Source: Chryseobacterium cucumeris (GTDB lineage: Bacteria > Bacteroidota > Bacteroidia > Flavobacteriales > Weeksellaceae). Taken from it: a DNA stretch of 64,000 nucleotides. The stretch spans positions 4,526,001 to 4,590,000 of the forward strand of contig NZ_CP068760.1 in NCBI RefSeq assembly GCF_016775705.1, given 5' to 3'. The notes under the pieces are model-generated. The model was not told the origin of the DNA, did no database searches, and saw nothing but the letters and a program-made list of their open reading frames with translations. Made by a program: the position numbers and the translations under genes. Of this stretch, positions 8,233-15,724 are shown piece after piece. Within the stretch, counting starts at the first letter, position 1; each line of letters opens with the position of its first letter.

Positions 8233-8262
8233 TTTGGATATCCTAAAAATTCCTTATTTTTG
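8233..8262 (+). promoter_or_regulatory. Promoter of ffh
   Basis: TTTG at 8233-8236 is followed after 18 bp by TATTTTTG at 8255-8262. This is a good match to the Bacteroidota -33/-7 pair. The ffh ATG lies 24 bp downstream. Confidence 0.75.
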
Positions 8263-8285
8263 CAAACCTATAATTTACAATAAAT

Positions 8286-9647
8286 ATGTTTAATAGTTTA
8301 CAGGATAAATTAGACAAGGCATTACACAATATTTCTGGTAGAGGAAAAATTACTGAAATCAATGTGGCGGAAACCGTAAAAGAGATCCGTAGAGCATTGG
8401 TAGATGCCGACGTTAACTATAAAGTTGCGAAAGATCTTACAAAGAGAGTTCAGGATAAAGCATTAGGAGAAAACGTTCTTACTTCCCTTACTCCGGGACA
8501 GCTGATGACGAAAATTGTTCATGATGAACTGGTAGACCTGATGGGAGGTTCTCAGGAAGGAATCAATCTTTCAGGAAAACCTACTGTAATCCTTATTGCC
8601 GGTCTTCAGGGATCTGGTAAAACCACTTTCTCTGGAAAGCTTGCTAATTATTTACAGACAAAAAGAAATAAAAAACCATTATTGGTAGCATGTGACGTTT
8701 ACCGTCCTGCTGCGATTGACCAGCTGAAAGTATTGGGAGGACAGATCAAAGTTCCTGTTTATACTGAAGAAGGCGCTACCAATCCATCTACCATTGCTGA
8801 AAACGCGATCAATTTCGCAAAATCAAACGGTCATGATGTTGTGATCGTGGATACAGCAGGTCGTCTAGCTATTGATGAGCAGATGATGAACGAGATCAAA
8901 TCCGTACATTATTTCATCAAACCGCAGGAGACTCTTTTCGTAGTTGACTCAATGACTGGTCAGGATGCTGTAAATACAGCAAAAGCATTCAACGATGCCT
9001 TGAACTTTGACGGAGTTGTTTTAACAAAATTAGATGGTGATACTCGTGGTGGAGCGGCTTTAACAATCCGTTCTGTTGTTGAGAAACCAATCAAGTTCAT
9101 CTCTACAGGAGAAAAAATGGAAGCTTTGGATCTTTTCTATCCGGAAAGAATGGCGGACAGAATTCTGGGAATGGGAGACGTTGTTTCCTTAGTAGAAAGG
9201 GCTCAGGAGCAGTTTGACGAGGAAGAAGCTAAAAAACTTCACAAAAAAATTGCTAAAAACGAGTTTGGTTTTGATGATTTTCTTAAGCAAATCAACCAGA
9301 TCAAGAAGATGGGTAATATGAAGGATCTGATGGGAATGATTCCTGGGGTTGGAAAAGCGATTAAAGACGTAGAAATCAGTGATGATGCATTCAAACACAT
9401 TGAAGCCATCATCTATTCTATGACACCTGAAGAAAGAAGAAGACCTTCTATCATCAATACTCAGAGAAAAGCCAGAATTGCTAAAGGAGCAGGAAGAAAA
9501 ATTGAAGATGTGAATCAATTGATGAAGCAGTTTGATCAGATGGGTAAAATGATGAAGATGATGCAGGGCCCTCAGGGAAAGCAAATGATGCAGATGATGA
9601 GTAAAATGCCGAATATGCCTGGAATGGGTGGAATGTTTGGAAAATAA
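8286..9647 (+). CDS. ffh: Signal recognition particle protein Ffh
   Basis: This 453-residue GTPase binds signal sequences of nascent membrane and secreted proteins and the SRP RNA. The N domain occupies about residues 1-90. The G domain has GLQGSGKT at 106-113, DTAGRL near 190 and TKLDGD near 248. The C-terminal M domain (about 300-453) is rich in Met and Gly, ending MPNMPGMGGMFGK. Length is normal. The gene is monocistronic, with a clear promoter upstream and a strong terminator at 9671-9707. No SRP RNA gene was seen nearby. Confidence 0.97.
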   Translation: MFNSLQDKLDKALHNISGRGKITEINVAETVKEIRRALVDADVNYKVAKDLTKRVQDKALGENVLTSLTPGQLMTKIVHDELVDLMGGSQEGINLSGKPTVILIAGLQGSGKTTFSGKLANYLQTKRNKKPLLVACDVYRPAAIDQLKVLGGQIKVPVYTEEGATNPSTIAENAINFAKSNGHDVVIVDTAGRLAIDEQMMNEIKSVHYFIKPQETLFVVDSMTGQDAVNTAKAFNDALNFDGVVLTKLDGDTRGGAALTIRSVVEKPIKFISTGEKMEALDLFYPERMADRILGMGDVVSLVERAQEQFDEEEAKKLHKKIAKNEFGFDDFLKQINQIKKMGNMKDLMGMIPGVGKAIKDVEISDDAFKHIEAIIYSMTPEERRRPSIINTQRKARIAKGAGRKIEDVNQLMKQFDQMGKMMKMMQGPQGKQMMQMMSKMPNMPGMGGMFGK

Positions 9648-9670
9648 CAAAAGAACATATTCAAAATATA

Positions 9671-9707
9671 AAATCCGACTCAAAATTAGAGTCGGATTTT
9701 TGTTTTT
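9671..9707 (+). terminator. Terminator of ffh
   Basis: A perfect 11-bp stem AAATCCGACTC / GAGTCGGATTT with a 7-base loop is followed by TTGTTTTTC. It lies 24 bp past the ffh stop. Confidence 0.85.
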
Positions 9708-9727
9708 CTTATCTTTAAATAAGCTGA

Positions 9728-10390
9728 TTATTTATCAGATTTCTGAGCCTTTCCTTTGATAAAATAAGAGAAACCAACGTTAACCCCGAAAGTTTTAATA
9801 TTCGTTTTAACATCAGTATTCATAATAGTTTCTTTATTTGAAAACTGATCATAGGAAATACCCAAATTGATTCCTAAAGACTGAGTCGCCATATAAGTTA
9901 CCCCTCCTTTTACTCCCCACGCCAAACCGTCCGTAGTATTCTCTGTATCCTGCATTAATAAAGGATCAACCCCTTCATTATTGATATTACTATTATAAAA
10001 AGAATATTTCGTCTTATTGGATGCATATCCAATACCTGCCCCTAAAAATGGCACAAGCTTGCTGGAATTGGTAAAATAATAAGTAGCTGTAGGCATTACA
10101 GAGAACGTAGAATTTGTAGATTTAACACCTTGATATTTAGTAGTAGTATTAAAATACCCTAAGTCTATACCAACTGCTAATTTATCAATAACAAAATACC
10201 CTACAGAAGGCGTAATTGAAAATGAGTTTACTTTAGGTCCGTCAACAGAGTTCCCTCCTACTTTTACCGTAGTTGTAGTGTTGTTAAAACCCATACCGGT
10301 GTTCCCACTGATCACCCAGTCCCCTTTAGTCATTTGAGCATTAGAAAGCCCGAAAAGTGCCAATGCACCTGCTAATAATAGTTTTTTCAT
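9728..10390 (-). CDS. Outer-membrane beta-barrel protein (tandem paralog 1)
   Basis: This 220-residue exported protein begins with a signal peptide MKKLLLAGALALFGLSNAQ. Alternating hydrophobic and polar beta-strands follow, including VGYFVIDKLAVGIDLGYF and LGINLGISYDQFSN. This is typical of the OmpW/OprF-like 8-stranded barrels annotated simply as outer-membrane proteins. A longer reading starts at a TTG inside the promoter box and was rejected in favour of ATG 10390. Unlike its two neighbours it ends in a charged tail (KGKAQKSDK) after the last strand rather than at an aromatic-Ala-Lys end. Substrate and role are unknown. Confidence 0.8.
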   Translation of the reverse strand: MKKLLLAGALALFGLSNAQMTKGDWVISGNTGMGFNNTTTTVKVGGNSVDGPKVNSFSITPSVGYFVIDKLAVGIDLGYFNTTTKYQGVKSTNSTFSVMPTATYYFTNSSKLVPFLGAGIGYASNKTKYSFYNSNINNEGVDPLLMQDTENTTDGLAWGVKGGVTYMATQSLGINLGISYDQFSNKETIMNTDVKTNIKTFGVNVGFSYFIKGKAQKSDK

Positions 10391-10414
10391 GGTTATTATA
10401 TAAAAAAGTGTTTC

Positions 10415-10422
10415 CAAAAATA
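10415..10422 (-). promoter_or_regulatory. -7 box of barrel gene 1
   Basis: TATTTTTG on the minus strand, 25 bp upstream of ATG 10390. Confidence 0.5.
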
Positions 10423-10429
10423 CAAAAAA

Positions 10430-10452
10430 ACCGCGAGAAAATCTCAGGGCCC
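10430..10452 (-). terminator. Terminator between barrel genes 2 and 1
   Basis: The hairpin CCCTGAGATTTTCTCGCGG (minus strand) is followed by a run of seven T residues, just past the stop of the gene ending at 10474. Confidence 0.65.
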
Positions 10453-10473
10453 TATTGTTATATGCTTTGTTTA

Positions 10474-11136
10474 CTATTTTGCAAATACATATTTCACTCC
10501 AAAAGTCACGGAAGTTAAATTGATACCCAATTTGTAATCATTAGTTCTTTTCGCCCCTTCCAGGTCTTTTTTATAAGTATTGTATCCGAATTCTCCTATT
10601 GTAGCTTCAACTGACCAGCTTTTAGTCAGGAAATAGTCCAGACCCGGTTTAATATTCACTCCAATGTTGGTATAGTTATTTTTTTCTGTAAACGGAGCGG
10701 AAAGTATAGGATCTCCGCCACCACCTTCACTGTTAAAATCCAGTTTTTCCTTACCAAATTCCAATGGAACCTGTAATTGTCCGAATATGAATAATTTATC
10801 CGATAAAGTCCAGTATTTTCTCACGAACGGAGCGACTACAAATGCATTATCCGTATCTTTAATTTTAATTGTATTATAAAATCCGGAACCACTTACGTTA
10901 TATTTTGTAACAGCACTTTTATAGCCTATACCAAGCCCTACTGCTAAGTTGTTATTAACGAAATACCCTGCTGTAGGAAGAATTCTGATTACATCATCTT
11001 TTCTTTTGGTTTCGAACTCATTCTTTTCGCTGTGATAATATTCTACCTGTCCTGAAAGATAGGAGGTCCCTTTTGCAATCTGTGCATTTGATAAACCAAA
11101 AAGCATCACAGCGCCCATCAATATGATTTTTTTCAT
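10474..11136 (-). CDS. Outer-membrane beta-barrel protein (tandem paralog 2)
   Basis: This 220-residue exported protein starts with signal peptide MKKIILMGAVMLFGLSNAQ. It shares long stretches with the next gene upstream, for example VAPFVRKYWTLSDKL, FIFGQL and the C-terminal VTFGVKYVFAK, showing recent tandem duplication. The segment NNLAVGLGIGYKSA and the regular strand pattern suggest a small barrel. ATG 11136 was taken in preference to an upstream non-ATG start because it gives a clean signal peptide. No exact -7 box lies between this gene and the hairpin at 11162-11190, so it may depend on read-through from the neighbour. Confidence 0.8.
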   Translation of the reverse strand: MKKIILMGAVMLFGLSNAQIAKGTSYLSGQVEYYHSEKNEFETKRKDDVIRILPTAGYFVNNNLAVGLGIGYKSAVTKYNVSGSGFYNTIKIKDTDNAFVVAPFVRKYWTLSDKLFIFGQLQVPLEFGKEKLDFNSEGGGGDPILSAPFTEKNNYTNIGVNIKPGLDYFLTKSWSVEATIGEFGYNTYKKDLEGAKRTNDYKLGINLTSVTFGVKYVFAK

Positions 11137-11161
11137 GATTATTATATTAGTTTTGAATAGC

Positions 11162-11190
11162 AAAAAGCCCTAAGGGTTTCTCAGGGCTTT
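11162..11190 (-). terminator. Terminator between barrel genes 3 and 2
   Basis: Arms AAAGCCCT and AGGGCTTT enclose an 11-base loop and are followed on the minus strand by a short T-run. It lies 21 bp past the stop of the gene ending at 11211. Confidence 0.6.
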
Positions 11191-11210
11191 CTTGCTATAT
11201 GCTTTGTTTA

Positions 11211-11870
11211 TTATTTTGCAAATACATATTTAACTCCGAAAGTTACAGAAGATAAATTCAATCCGAAGTTGTAGTTGTTTGTAGCATCACCATCTTTTGG
11301 CTTGTAGTTGTTATAACCGAACTCACCGATAGTAGCTTCGATAGACCAGTTTTTGTTTAAGAAATAATCTAAACCTGGCTTCACAGTAACACCAATCTGA
11401 GTATATTTAGCTTCAGTAGATGTAGAAGTAGAAGCTGTAGTATTTCCAGAAGTAGTTACAGAACTGTTTTCAGTTTCAGTTTTTCCAAACTGCATTGGCA
11501 CTGCTAACTGTCCGAAGATGTATAGCTTATCAGATAAAGTCCAGTATTTTCTTACGAATGGAGCAACAACAAAAGCTGGTTTTTTAGTTACATTCTCGCT
11601 AACAGTTGTTGTGTTAGGTAGAGGATATGTAGTAGAAGTTGTTGTAGTCTTTTCAGTTTCGTAACCTACACCTAGACCAATTGCTAAGTTAGTGTTTACA
11701 AAATATCCAACTGTAGGTAATACGTTGAAATTTTCTTTTTTATAGTTACCATTGTCAGTTTCTTTTTGAGAATAACCAACAGATCCTGATAAATATGTAG
11801 TTCCTTTAGCAATCTGAGCGTTTGATAAACCAAAAAGTGCAACAGCACCCGCTAATAATATTTTTTTCAT
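11211..11870 (-). CDS. Outer-membrane beta-barrel protein (tandem paralog 3)
   Basis: This 219-residue exported protein has signal peptide MKKILLAGAVALFGLSNAQ and a barrel body closely similar to the gene ending at 10474. Shared segments include RKYWTLSDKLYIFGQL, GLDYFLNKNWSIEATIGEFG and the VKYVFAK end. It differs mainly in a Ser/Thr-rich loop near residues 80-100 and 130-150, probably surface-exposed and variable. The upstream TAAATTTG box at 11899-11906 gives a 25-nt leader. The downstream DNA of this gene and of paralog 2 is also alike (TATGCTTTGTTTA), so the duplication included the 3' flank. Confidence 0.82.
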   Translation of the reverse strand: MKKILLAGAVALFGLSNAQIAKGTTYLSGSVGYSQKETDNGNYKKENFNVLPTVGYFVNTNLAIGLGVGYETEKTTTTSTTYPLPNTTTVSENVTKKPAFVVAPFVRKYWTLSDKLYIFGQLAVPMQFGKTETENSSVTTSGNTTASTSTSTEAKYTQIGVTVKPGLDYFLNKNWSIEATIGEFGYNNYKPKDGDATNNYNFGLNLSSVTFGVKYVFAK

Positions 11871-11898
11871 TGTAAAAAATTTTAATACTTTCTGAGGG

Positions 11899-11906
11899 CA
11901 AATTTA
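11899..11906 (-). promoter_or_regulatory. -7 box of barrel gene 3
   Basis: TAAATTTG on the minus strand, 29 bp upstream of ATG 11870. Confidence 0.5.
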
Positions 11907-12289
11907 CAGTGGTGCCCAGTAATATTAAAATTTGTTAATGTGATTAATATCATTACTAAAATATAGGGTTTTATAAAAATAAATCCTAGTTAAGAGATGT
12001 TATTAAGTTTTTCACAATTTTATGAATAAAAAAATCACTTTTTTTCAACAAGAGCTGAATATATTTAGTTTTTTAAATTTTGTATTTTTTAGCAAAAGCC
12101 CATAAATTCTGGTGAAATGCTAAAGCCCATTAACTTAAAACGCTTATTTCAAAGCCATTAACTCTTAAAATTTAAACAAACGTTTATTATTTGAGGTTGT
12201 TTTTTCTTTTTCCAATCCGTTCAAAATCCTCTTTATAAGAAATTACTGAGAGAAAAATCGCTAAAGTCTTTATATAAATAATCAAAAAA

Positions 12290-12309
12290 CTCCGGCCTTC
12301 GGCCGGAGT
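12290..12309 (-). terminator. Strong terminator of the 165-residue barrel gene
   Basis: ACTCCGGCC and GGCCGGAGT pair around a short TT loop, and the minus strand continues TTTTTTGATT. It lies 22 bp after the stop of the gene ending at 12332. Confidence 0.9.
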
Positions 12310-12331
12310 TCTCATATGCAATTGCTTTTTC

Positions 12332-12829
12332 TTATTTCAAAAAGAAATTAAATCCTAAGTTTACAGCTCCTACGTTCCAATTATGTTTGTACCAACCATA
12401 ATCACGTGTGTTACTGATAGACTGATATCCGATATACAACTCTCCTTTGGACATCTGGTATCCAAATTTAGGCTGTGCATAGAAACCTCCATCTACCCCA
12501 TCCTTTGTAGAAATACCATATCCAAGGTCTAATCCTACAAAAACAGGAGCTCCTTTAAATTTATATTTCCCGGAAACAGCTACAGGAACGAATCCAAAAT
12601 CATCAAAGTTATCTTTTCCAAAGAAATGAGAATATCCTGTTGTTACCCCAAGGTCGAAACCTTTGGCAATATTCCACATATAAGCTGCATCCACTCCTAA
12701 TGTAAATGAAGATACATCACTTGCATCAGATACAGGAACACCAATATGTCCACCCAATTTAAAACCTTCCTGTGCCTGAGCAACACCTCCTAAAAGTGCA
12801 AAAGCACCTAGTAATAGTAGTTTTTTCAT
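12332..12829 (-). CDS. Small outer-membrane beta-barrel protein
   Basis: This 165-residue exported protein has signal peptide MKKLLLLGAFALLGGVAQAQ. It consists of short amphipathic strands with Gly and aromatic residues (FVGLDLGYGIS, AVNLGFNFFLK at the end), typical of an 8-stranded barrel that ends in a near-terminal Phe. It is not an obvious copy of the three tandem genes downstream. A TATTTTTG box lies 26 bp upstream and a strong terminator follows, so it is probably a single-gene transcript. Function unknown. Confidence 0.8.
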   Translation of the reverse strand: MKKLLLLGAFALLGGVAQAQEGFKLGGHIGVPVSDASDVSSFTLGVDAAYMWNIAKGFDLGVTTGYSHFFGKDNFDDFGFVPVAVSGKYKFKGAPVFVGLDLGYGISTKDGVDGGFYAQPKFGYQMSKGELYIGYQSISNTRDYGWYKHNWNVGAVNLGFNFFLK

Positions 12830-12854
12830 TTTTTTAAGTTTAAATTTTACCCTG

Positions 12855-12862
12855 CAAAAATA
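12855..12862 (-). promoter_or_regulatory. -7 box of the 165-residue barrel gene
   Basis: TATTTTTG on the minus strand, 26 bp upstream of ATG 12829. Confidence 0.5.
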
Positions 12863-12903
12863 CTAATTATTTTCATCATTAGAATAAAATTGTCTTATAA
12901 CAG

Positions 12904-12932
12904 AAAAGCAGGACAAAATTTGTCCTGCTTTT
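12904..12932 (-). terminator. Terminator of the porin-family gene
   Basis: Arms AAAAGCAGGACAAA and TTTGTCCTGCTTTT form a near-perfect hairpin 29 bp after the stop of the gene ending at 12962. Confidence 0.8.
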
Positions 12933-12961
12933 ATTATCATTTAAAAGTAAATTTTTCAGAA

Positions 12962-13624
12962 TTAATTTCCTCCGAATTTGAAACCTACACCTACCTGAGC
13001 AAAGCTGTTCTTTACTGTACCTCCGCTGTTATCATTGGATAGGTTGGATACTCCTAAGCTGTATCTTGCATCAAAGAAAAGTCCGTTTTCCAGCATATAT
13101 TCAACCCCTAAGAAAGGGGCAAGATTTAAAGACTTGATATCTTTTTTAATATCTACATCACCGGTATCTCCTTCCATTTCTACGTCAAGGAAATCTGAAC
13201 CTATCACAGTCTTTTGTTTAGCAGTAAGGATAATTCCTACGTTAAGACCTGCAGCTACAGAGAACCCTTCTGTAATAAAGTATTTTGCAGAAACAGGAAC
13301 CAAAAGAGTTCCAAAAGTTACTTTAGTTGATTCACCAAAATACATTCCTCCAGCATTTACTCCATCAATTTTCTCCTTGGCTCCAAGTGGTGAATACAAA
13401 ACTTCTCCCTGAACTGCAAAGTTATCATTGAATTTGTACTCAGCCATTCCACCAATATAGAAAGTATATTTAGGAGACATTTTTCTTCCGTCAAGATCAT
13501 CTTGCTTATCGTCTAGTTTAATAGTAGACATTGCGAAACCGGCTTTTGGACCAAATCGAAATTCCTGTGCGTTGGCACAAATTCCCATAGCAGCGACTGC
13601 TGCAACAAGTAAAAGTTTTTTCAT
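12962..13624 (-). CDS. Porin-family outer-membrane beta-barrel protein
   Basis: This 220-residue exported protein has signal peptide MKKLLLVAAVAAMGICANAQ. The start of the mature part, EFRFGPKAGFAMSTIKL, and later FNDNFAVQGEVLYSPLGAKEK and APFLGVEYML are typical of the PorT/OMP_b-brl_2 family seen throughout Bacteroidota. A role in type IX secretion (PorT proper) cannot be claimed, because many paralogs of this fold exist. It has its own promoter (TAGTTTTG with a TTG 19 bp further upstream) and terminator. Confidence 0.8.
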   Translation of the reverse strand: MKKLLLVAAVAAMGICANAQEFRFGPKAGFAMSTIKLDDKQDDLDGRKMSPKYTFYIGGMAEYKFNDNFAVQGEVLYSPLGAKEKIDGVNAGGMYFGESTKVTFGTLLVPVSAKYFITEGFSVAAGLNVGIILTAKQKTVIGSDFLDVEMEGDTGDVDIKKDIKSLNLAPFLGVEYMLENGLFFDARYSLGVSNLSNDNSGGTVKNSFAQVGVGFKFGGN

Positions 13625-13652
13625 GTTTAGTTAGTTTTACATTTAAGGTGTG

Positions 13653-13682
13653 CAAAACTAACTATTTTTTTCAAATTAACAA
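13653..13682 (-). promoter_or_regulatory. Promoter of the porin-family gene
   Basis: On the minus strand TTG (13682-13680) lies 19 bp before TAGTTTTG (13660-13653), 29 bp upstream of ATG 13624. Confidence 0.6.
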
Positions 13683-13740
13683 ATTTTAACCAACTAATTT
13701 AAGGTTAATAAAAGGTTAACAGAAACTTTTACTCATTTTA

Positions 13741-14700
13741 CTAGTCGTTTCTTAGTCTTTTCTCTTCTTCGTTATAAGCAAGGATAATCTTTCTTACCAC
13801 CGGGTGTCTTACCACATCTTCTTCTGTAAGGTGTACAAATCCTATTTCTTTTACTCCATTTAAAATTCTCATGGCCTCTTTCAGTCCGGACTGCTGGTTT
13901 TTCGGAAGGTCAATCTGACTTGGATCTCCCGTGATAATGAACTTGGCATTCATTCCCATTCTGGTAAGAAACATTTTCATCTGAGCATGAGTGGTGTTCT
14001 GTGCTTCATCCAAAATCACAAAAGCATCATCCAGTGTACGCCCTCTCATGAAGGCCAATGGTGCTACTTCAATCACTTTCTTCTCCATGAAACCTTCCAG
14101 TTTCTCATGGGGAATCATATCACGAAGCGCATCATACAAAGGTTGTAAATACGGATCCAGCTTTTCTTTAAGGTCACCAGGAAGAAATCCCAGACTCTCT
14201 CCTGCTTCTACAGCCGGTCTGGTCAGGATAATTCTTTTTACTTCTTTATCTCTCAAAGCTCTTGCTGCCAACGCAACACTGGTATATGTTTTTCCTGTCC
14301 CTGCAGGTCCAATGGCGAAAACCATGTCCTTTTTCTCTGTTTCTTTTACCAGCTTTTTAAGATTGGTCGTCTTTGCCTTAATTACTTTGCCGTTGACTCC
14401 TTTTACGATAATATCCTGGTCGAATACCAGCTGTTTCTCGTTTTCGTCTTTAATATTCAATATATTTTCAACATCTTTCAGTCCTATTGAATTGTTTTTG
14501 GAGATAAAACTGACAATATCGTCAAGTTTTTGCTTCAGTATGTCTAAAGCTTCCTGATTTCCCATGGCAAAGATAAAATGATCTCTTCCTGTAATTTTTA
14601 TGGTTGGAAAGCTTGATTTTATTAAGTTGAAATATTGGTTATTAACTCCATAGAAGATTTTCGCATCGATATCTTCCAAATCATATGTTAATTCAAACAT
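13741..14700 (-). CDS. PhoH-family ATPase
   Basis: This 319-residue protein belongs to the PhoH/YbeZ family, cytoplasmic P-loop ATPases linked to RNA metabolism and ribosome maturation. Walker A is GPAGTGKT at residues 131-138 and Walker B is FVILDEAQN near 230. TGDPSQIDLP and the final EEDVVRHPVVRKII segment are family hallmarks. The N-terminal ~100 residues form the small KH-like PhoH extension. No ybeY-like gene adjoins it here. The TAAATTTG box at 14743-14750 is 42 bp upstream of the ATG. The promoter region is shared back-to-back with the SAM hydrolase gene. Confidence 0.93.
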   Translation of the reverse strand: MFELTYDLEDIDAKIFYGVNNQYFNLIKSSFPTIKITGRDHFIFAMGNQEALDILKQKLDDIVSFISKNNSIGLKDVENILNIKDENEKQLVFDQDIIVKGVNGKVIKAKTTNLKKLVKETEKKDMVFAIGPAGTGKTYTSVALAARALRDKEVKRIILTRPAVEAGESLGFLPGDLKEKLDPYLQPLYDALRDMIPHEKLEGFMEKKVIEVAPLAFMRGRTLDDAFVILDEAQNTTHAQMKMFLTRMGMNAKFIITGDPSQIDLPKNQQSGLKEAMRILNGVKEIGFVHLTEEDVVRHPVVRKIILAYNEEEKRLRND

Positions 14701-14742
14701 GCAGTATTTTTATTTTTAGATTTTAAAATTAAAGCTTTTTTT

Positions 14743-14750
14743 CAAATTTA
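14743..14750 (-). promoter_or_regulatory. -7 box of the phoH-family gene
   Basis: TAAATTTG on the minus strand. A possible -33 TTG lies about 17 bp further upstream (14770-14768). Confidence 0.5.
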
Positions 14751-14797
14751 TATCAAATTCTTTTCAACAATCTTTCGGGCTTTCTTTTTATTTTAAA

Positions 14798-14805
14798 TAA
14801 CTTTG
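14798..14805 (+). promoter_or_regulatory. -7 box of the SAM hydrolase gene
   Basis: TAACTTTG followed by CA, 28 bp upstream of ATG 14834. No clear -33 TTG is present. Confidence 0.5.
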
Positions 14806-14833
14806 CAATACTACACTATTCTATAAATTGCTC

Positions 14834-15661
14834 ATGTCAATTATTACCCTTACTTCGGATTTCGGAAATTTAGATTACAGAGTTGCTGCTGTGAAAGGCA
14901 AAATTCTGTCTCTAAACCCTGAGGTTAATATTATTGATATCACCCACGAAATCCAGGCATTCAATCTTATACAGACTTCATATATTGTAAGAAATGCTTA
15001 TAAATATTTTCCCAAAGGAAGCATTCACATTCTTTCTGTAGACAGTTTTTACAGCAAATCAAGAAAGAATATCCTCTATAAAGCAGACGGATCTTACTTC
15101 CTGGCGGCAGACAACGGCCTTTTGAGCCTTATATTTTTTGATATAAAACCGGAAGCCATCTACGAACTTACGCTGAACAATCGTTTTGACGACGTTATCA
15201 ACTTTACTTCTACGGACATTTTTGTTCCTGCAGCAGTGCATCTTGCCAATGGCGGACTTCCTGAAGTGATAGGAAGAAAAATCAGCACAGCAAAACAGCT
15301 GATGTTCCCGCGGGCGGTTTATAATGAATCGGAAGGGATGATTATTGGTGAAGTGACCTATATTGATAATTTCGGAAATATAATATCAAATATCAATAAA
15401 GATTTTTTTGAGAACATCAGTAAAGGTTACAACAGTTTTACCATAAAATTCAGAAATTTAAGCCTTTCAAGAATATTTTCCAGCCATACAGAAGTTGTTT
15501 CAGACTGGAAAAGAGAGACCGAATTCCACGGACAGTCTGCAGCGATCTTCAATGATAGTCAGTTATTGGAGCTTACCATCTACAAAGGAAGCAAGAAAAA
15601 CGGTGCTAAAAGCCTGTTTGGACTGAATGTGGGAGAAAATATTTATATCGAATTCAGCTAA
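14834..15661 (+). CDS. SAM hydrolase / SAM-dependent halogenase-fold (DUF62) protein
   Basis: This 275-residue protein belongs to the family whose characterised members hydrolyse S-adenosylmethionine with hydroxide to adenosine and methionine; relatives include the fluorinase. The N-terminus MSIITLTSDFGNLDYRVAAV carries the conserved Asp residues that bind the ribose. IDITHEIQAFN and AADNGLLSLIF match other family segments. The C-terminal beta domain contains GEVTYIDNFGNIISNI. The ATG at 14834 was chosen over a TTG two codons earlier. No halogenase-specific residues could be judged by eye, so the hydrolase reading is the default. Confidence 0.88.
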   Translation: MSIITLTSDFGNLDYRVAAVKGKILSLNPEVNIIDITHEIQAFNLIQTSYIVRNAYKYFPKGSIHILSVDSFYSKSRKNILYKADGSYFLAADNGLLSLIFFDIKPEAIYELTLNNRFDDVINFTSTDIFVPAAVHLANGGLPEVIGRKISTAKQLMFPRAVYNESEGMIIGEVTYIDNFGNIISNINKDFFENISKGYNSFTIKFRNLSLSRIFSSHTEVVSDWKRETEFHGQSAAIFNDSQLLELTIYKGSKKNGAKSLFGLNVGENIYIEFS

Positions 15662-15696
15662 GATTATATATTTCTTAAAAAAACCGATTTTTTTTA

Positions 15697-15704
15697 TATA
15701 TTTG
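15697..15704 (+). promoter_or_regulatory. -7 box of the E2 acyltransferase gene
   Basis: TATATTTG lies 20 bp upstream of ATG 15725. Confidence 0.5.
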
Positions 15705-15724
15705 TCAAAATCTAAAAATCAAAA

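Larger units (their letters stand above)
11871..12331. other. 461-bp AT-rich gap
   Basis: This gap contains the -7 box TAAATTTG (minus strand, 11899-11906) of the barrel gene starting at 11870. It also holds three loose direct repeats around AAAGCCCATAA, AAAGCCCATTAACTTAAAA and AAAGCCATTAACTCTTAAAA between about 12090 and 12165. The terminator at 12290-12309 is at its right end. No open reading frame with a credible start was seen. Confidence 0.6.

Noticed and set aside
9189..9683. 164-codon open frame on the minus strand inside ffh
   Set aside because: His- and Leu-rich translation opposite the Met-rich M domain of ffh; a shadow of the real gene.
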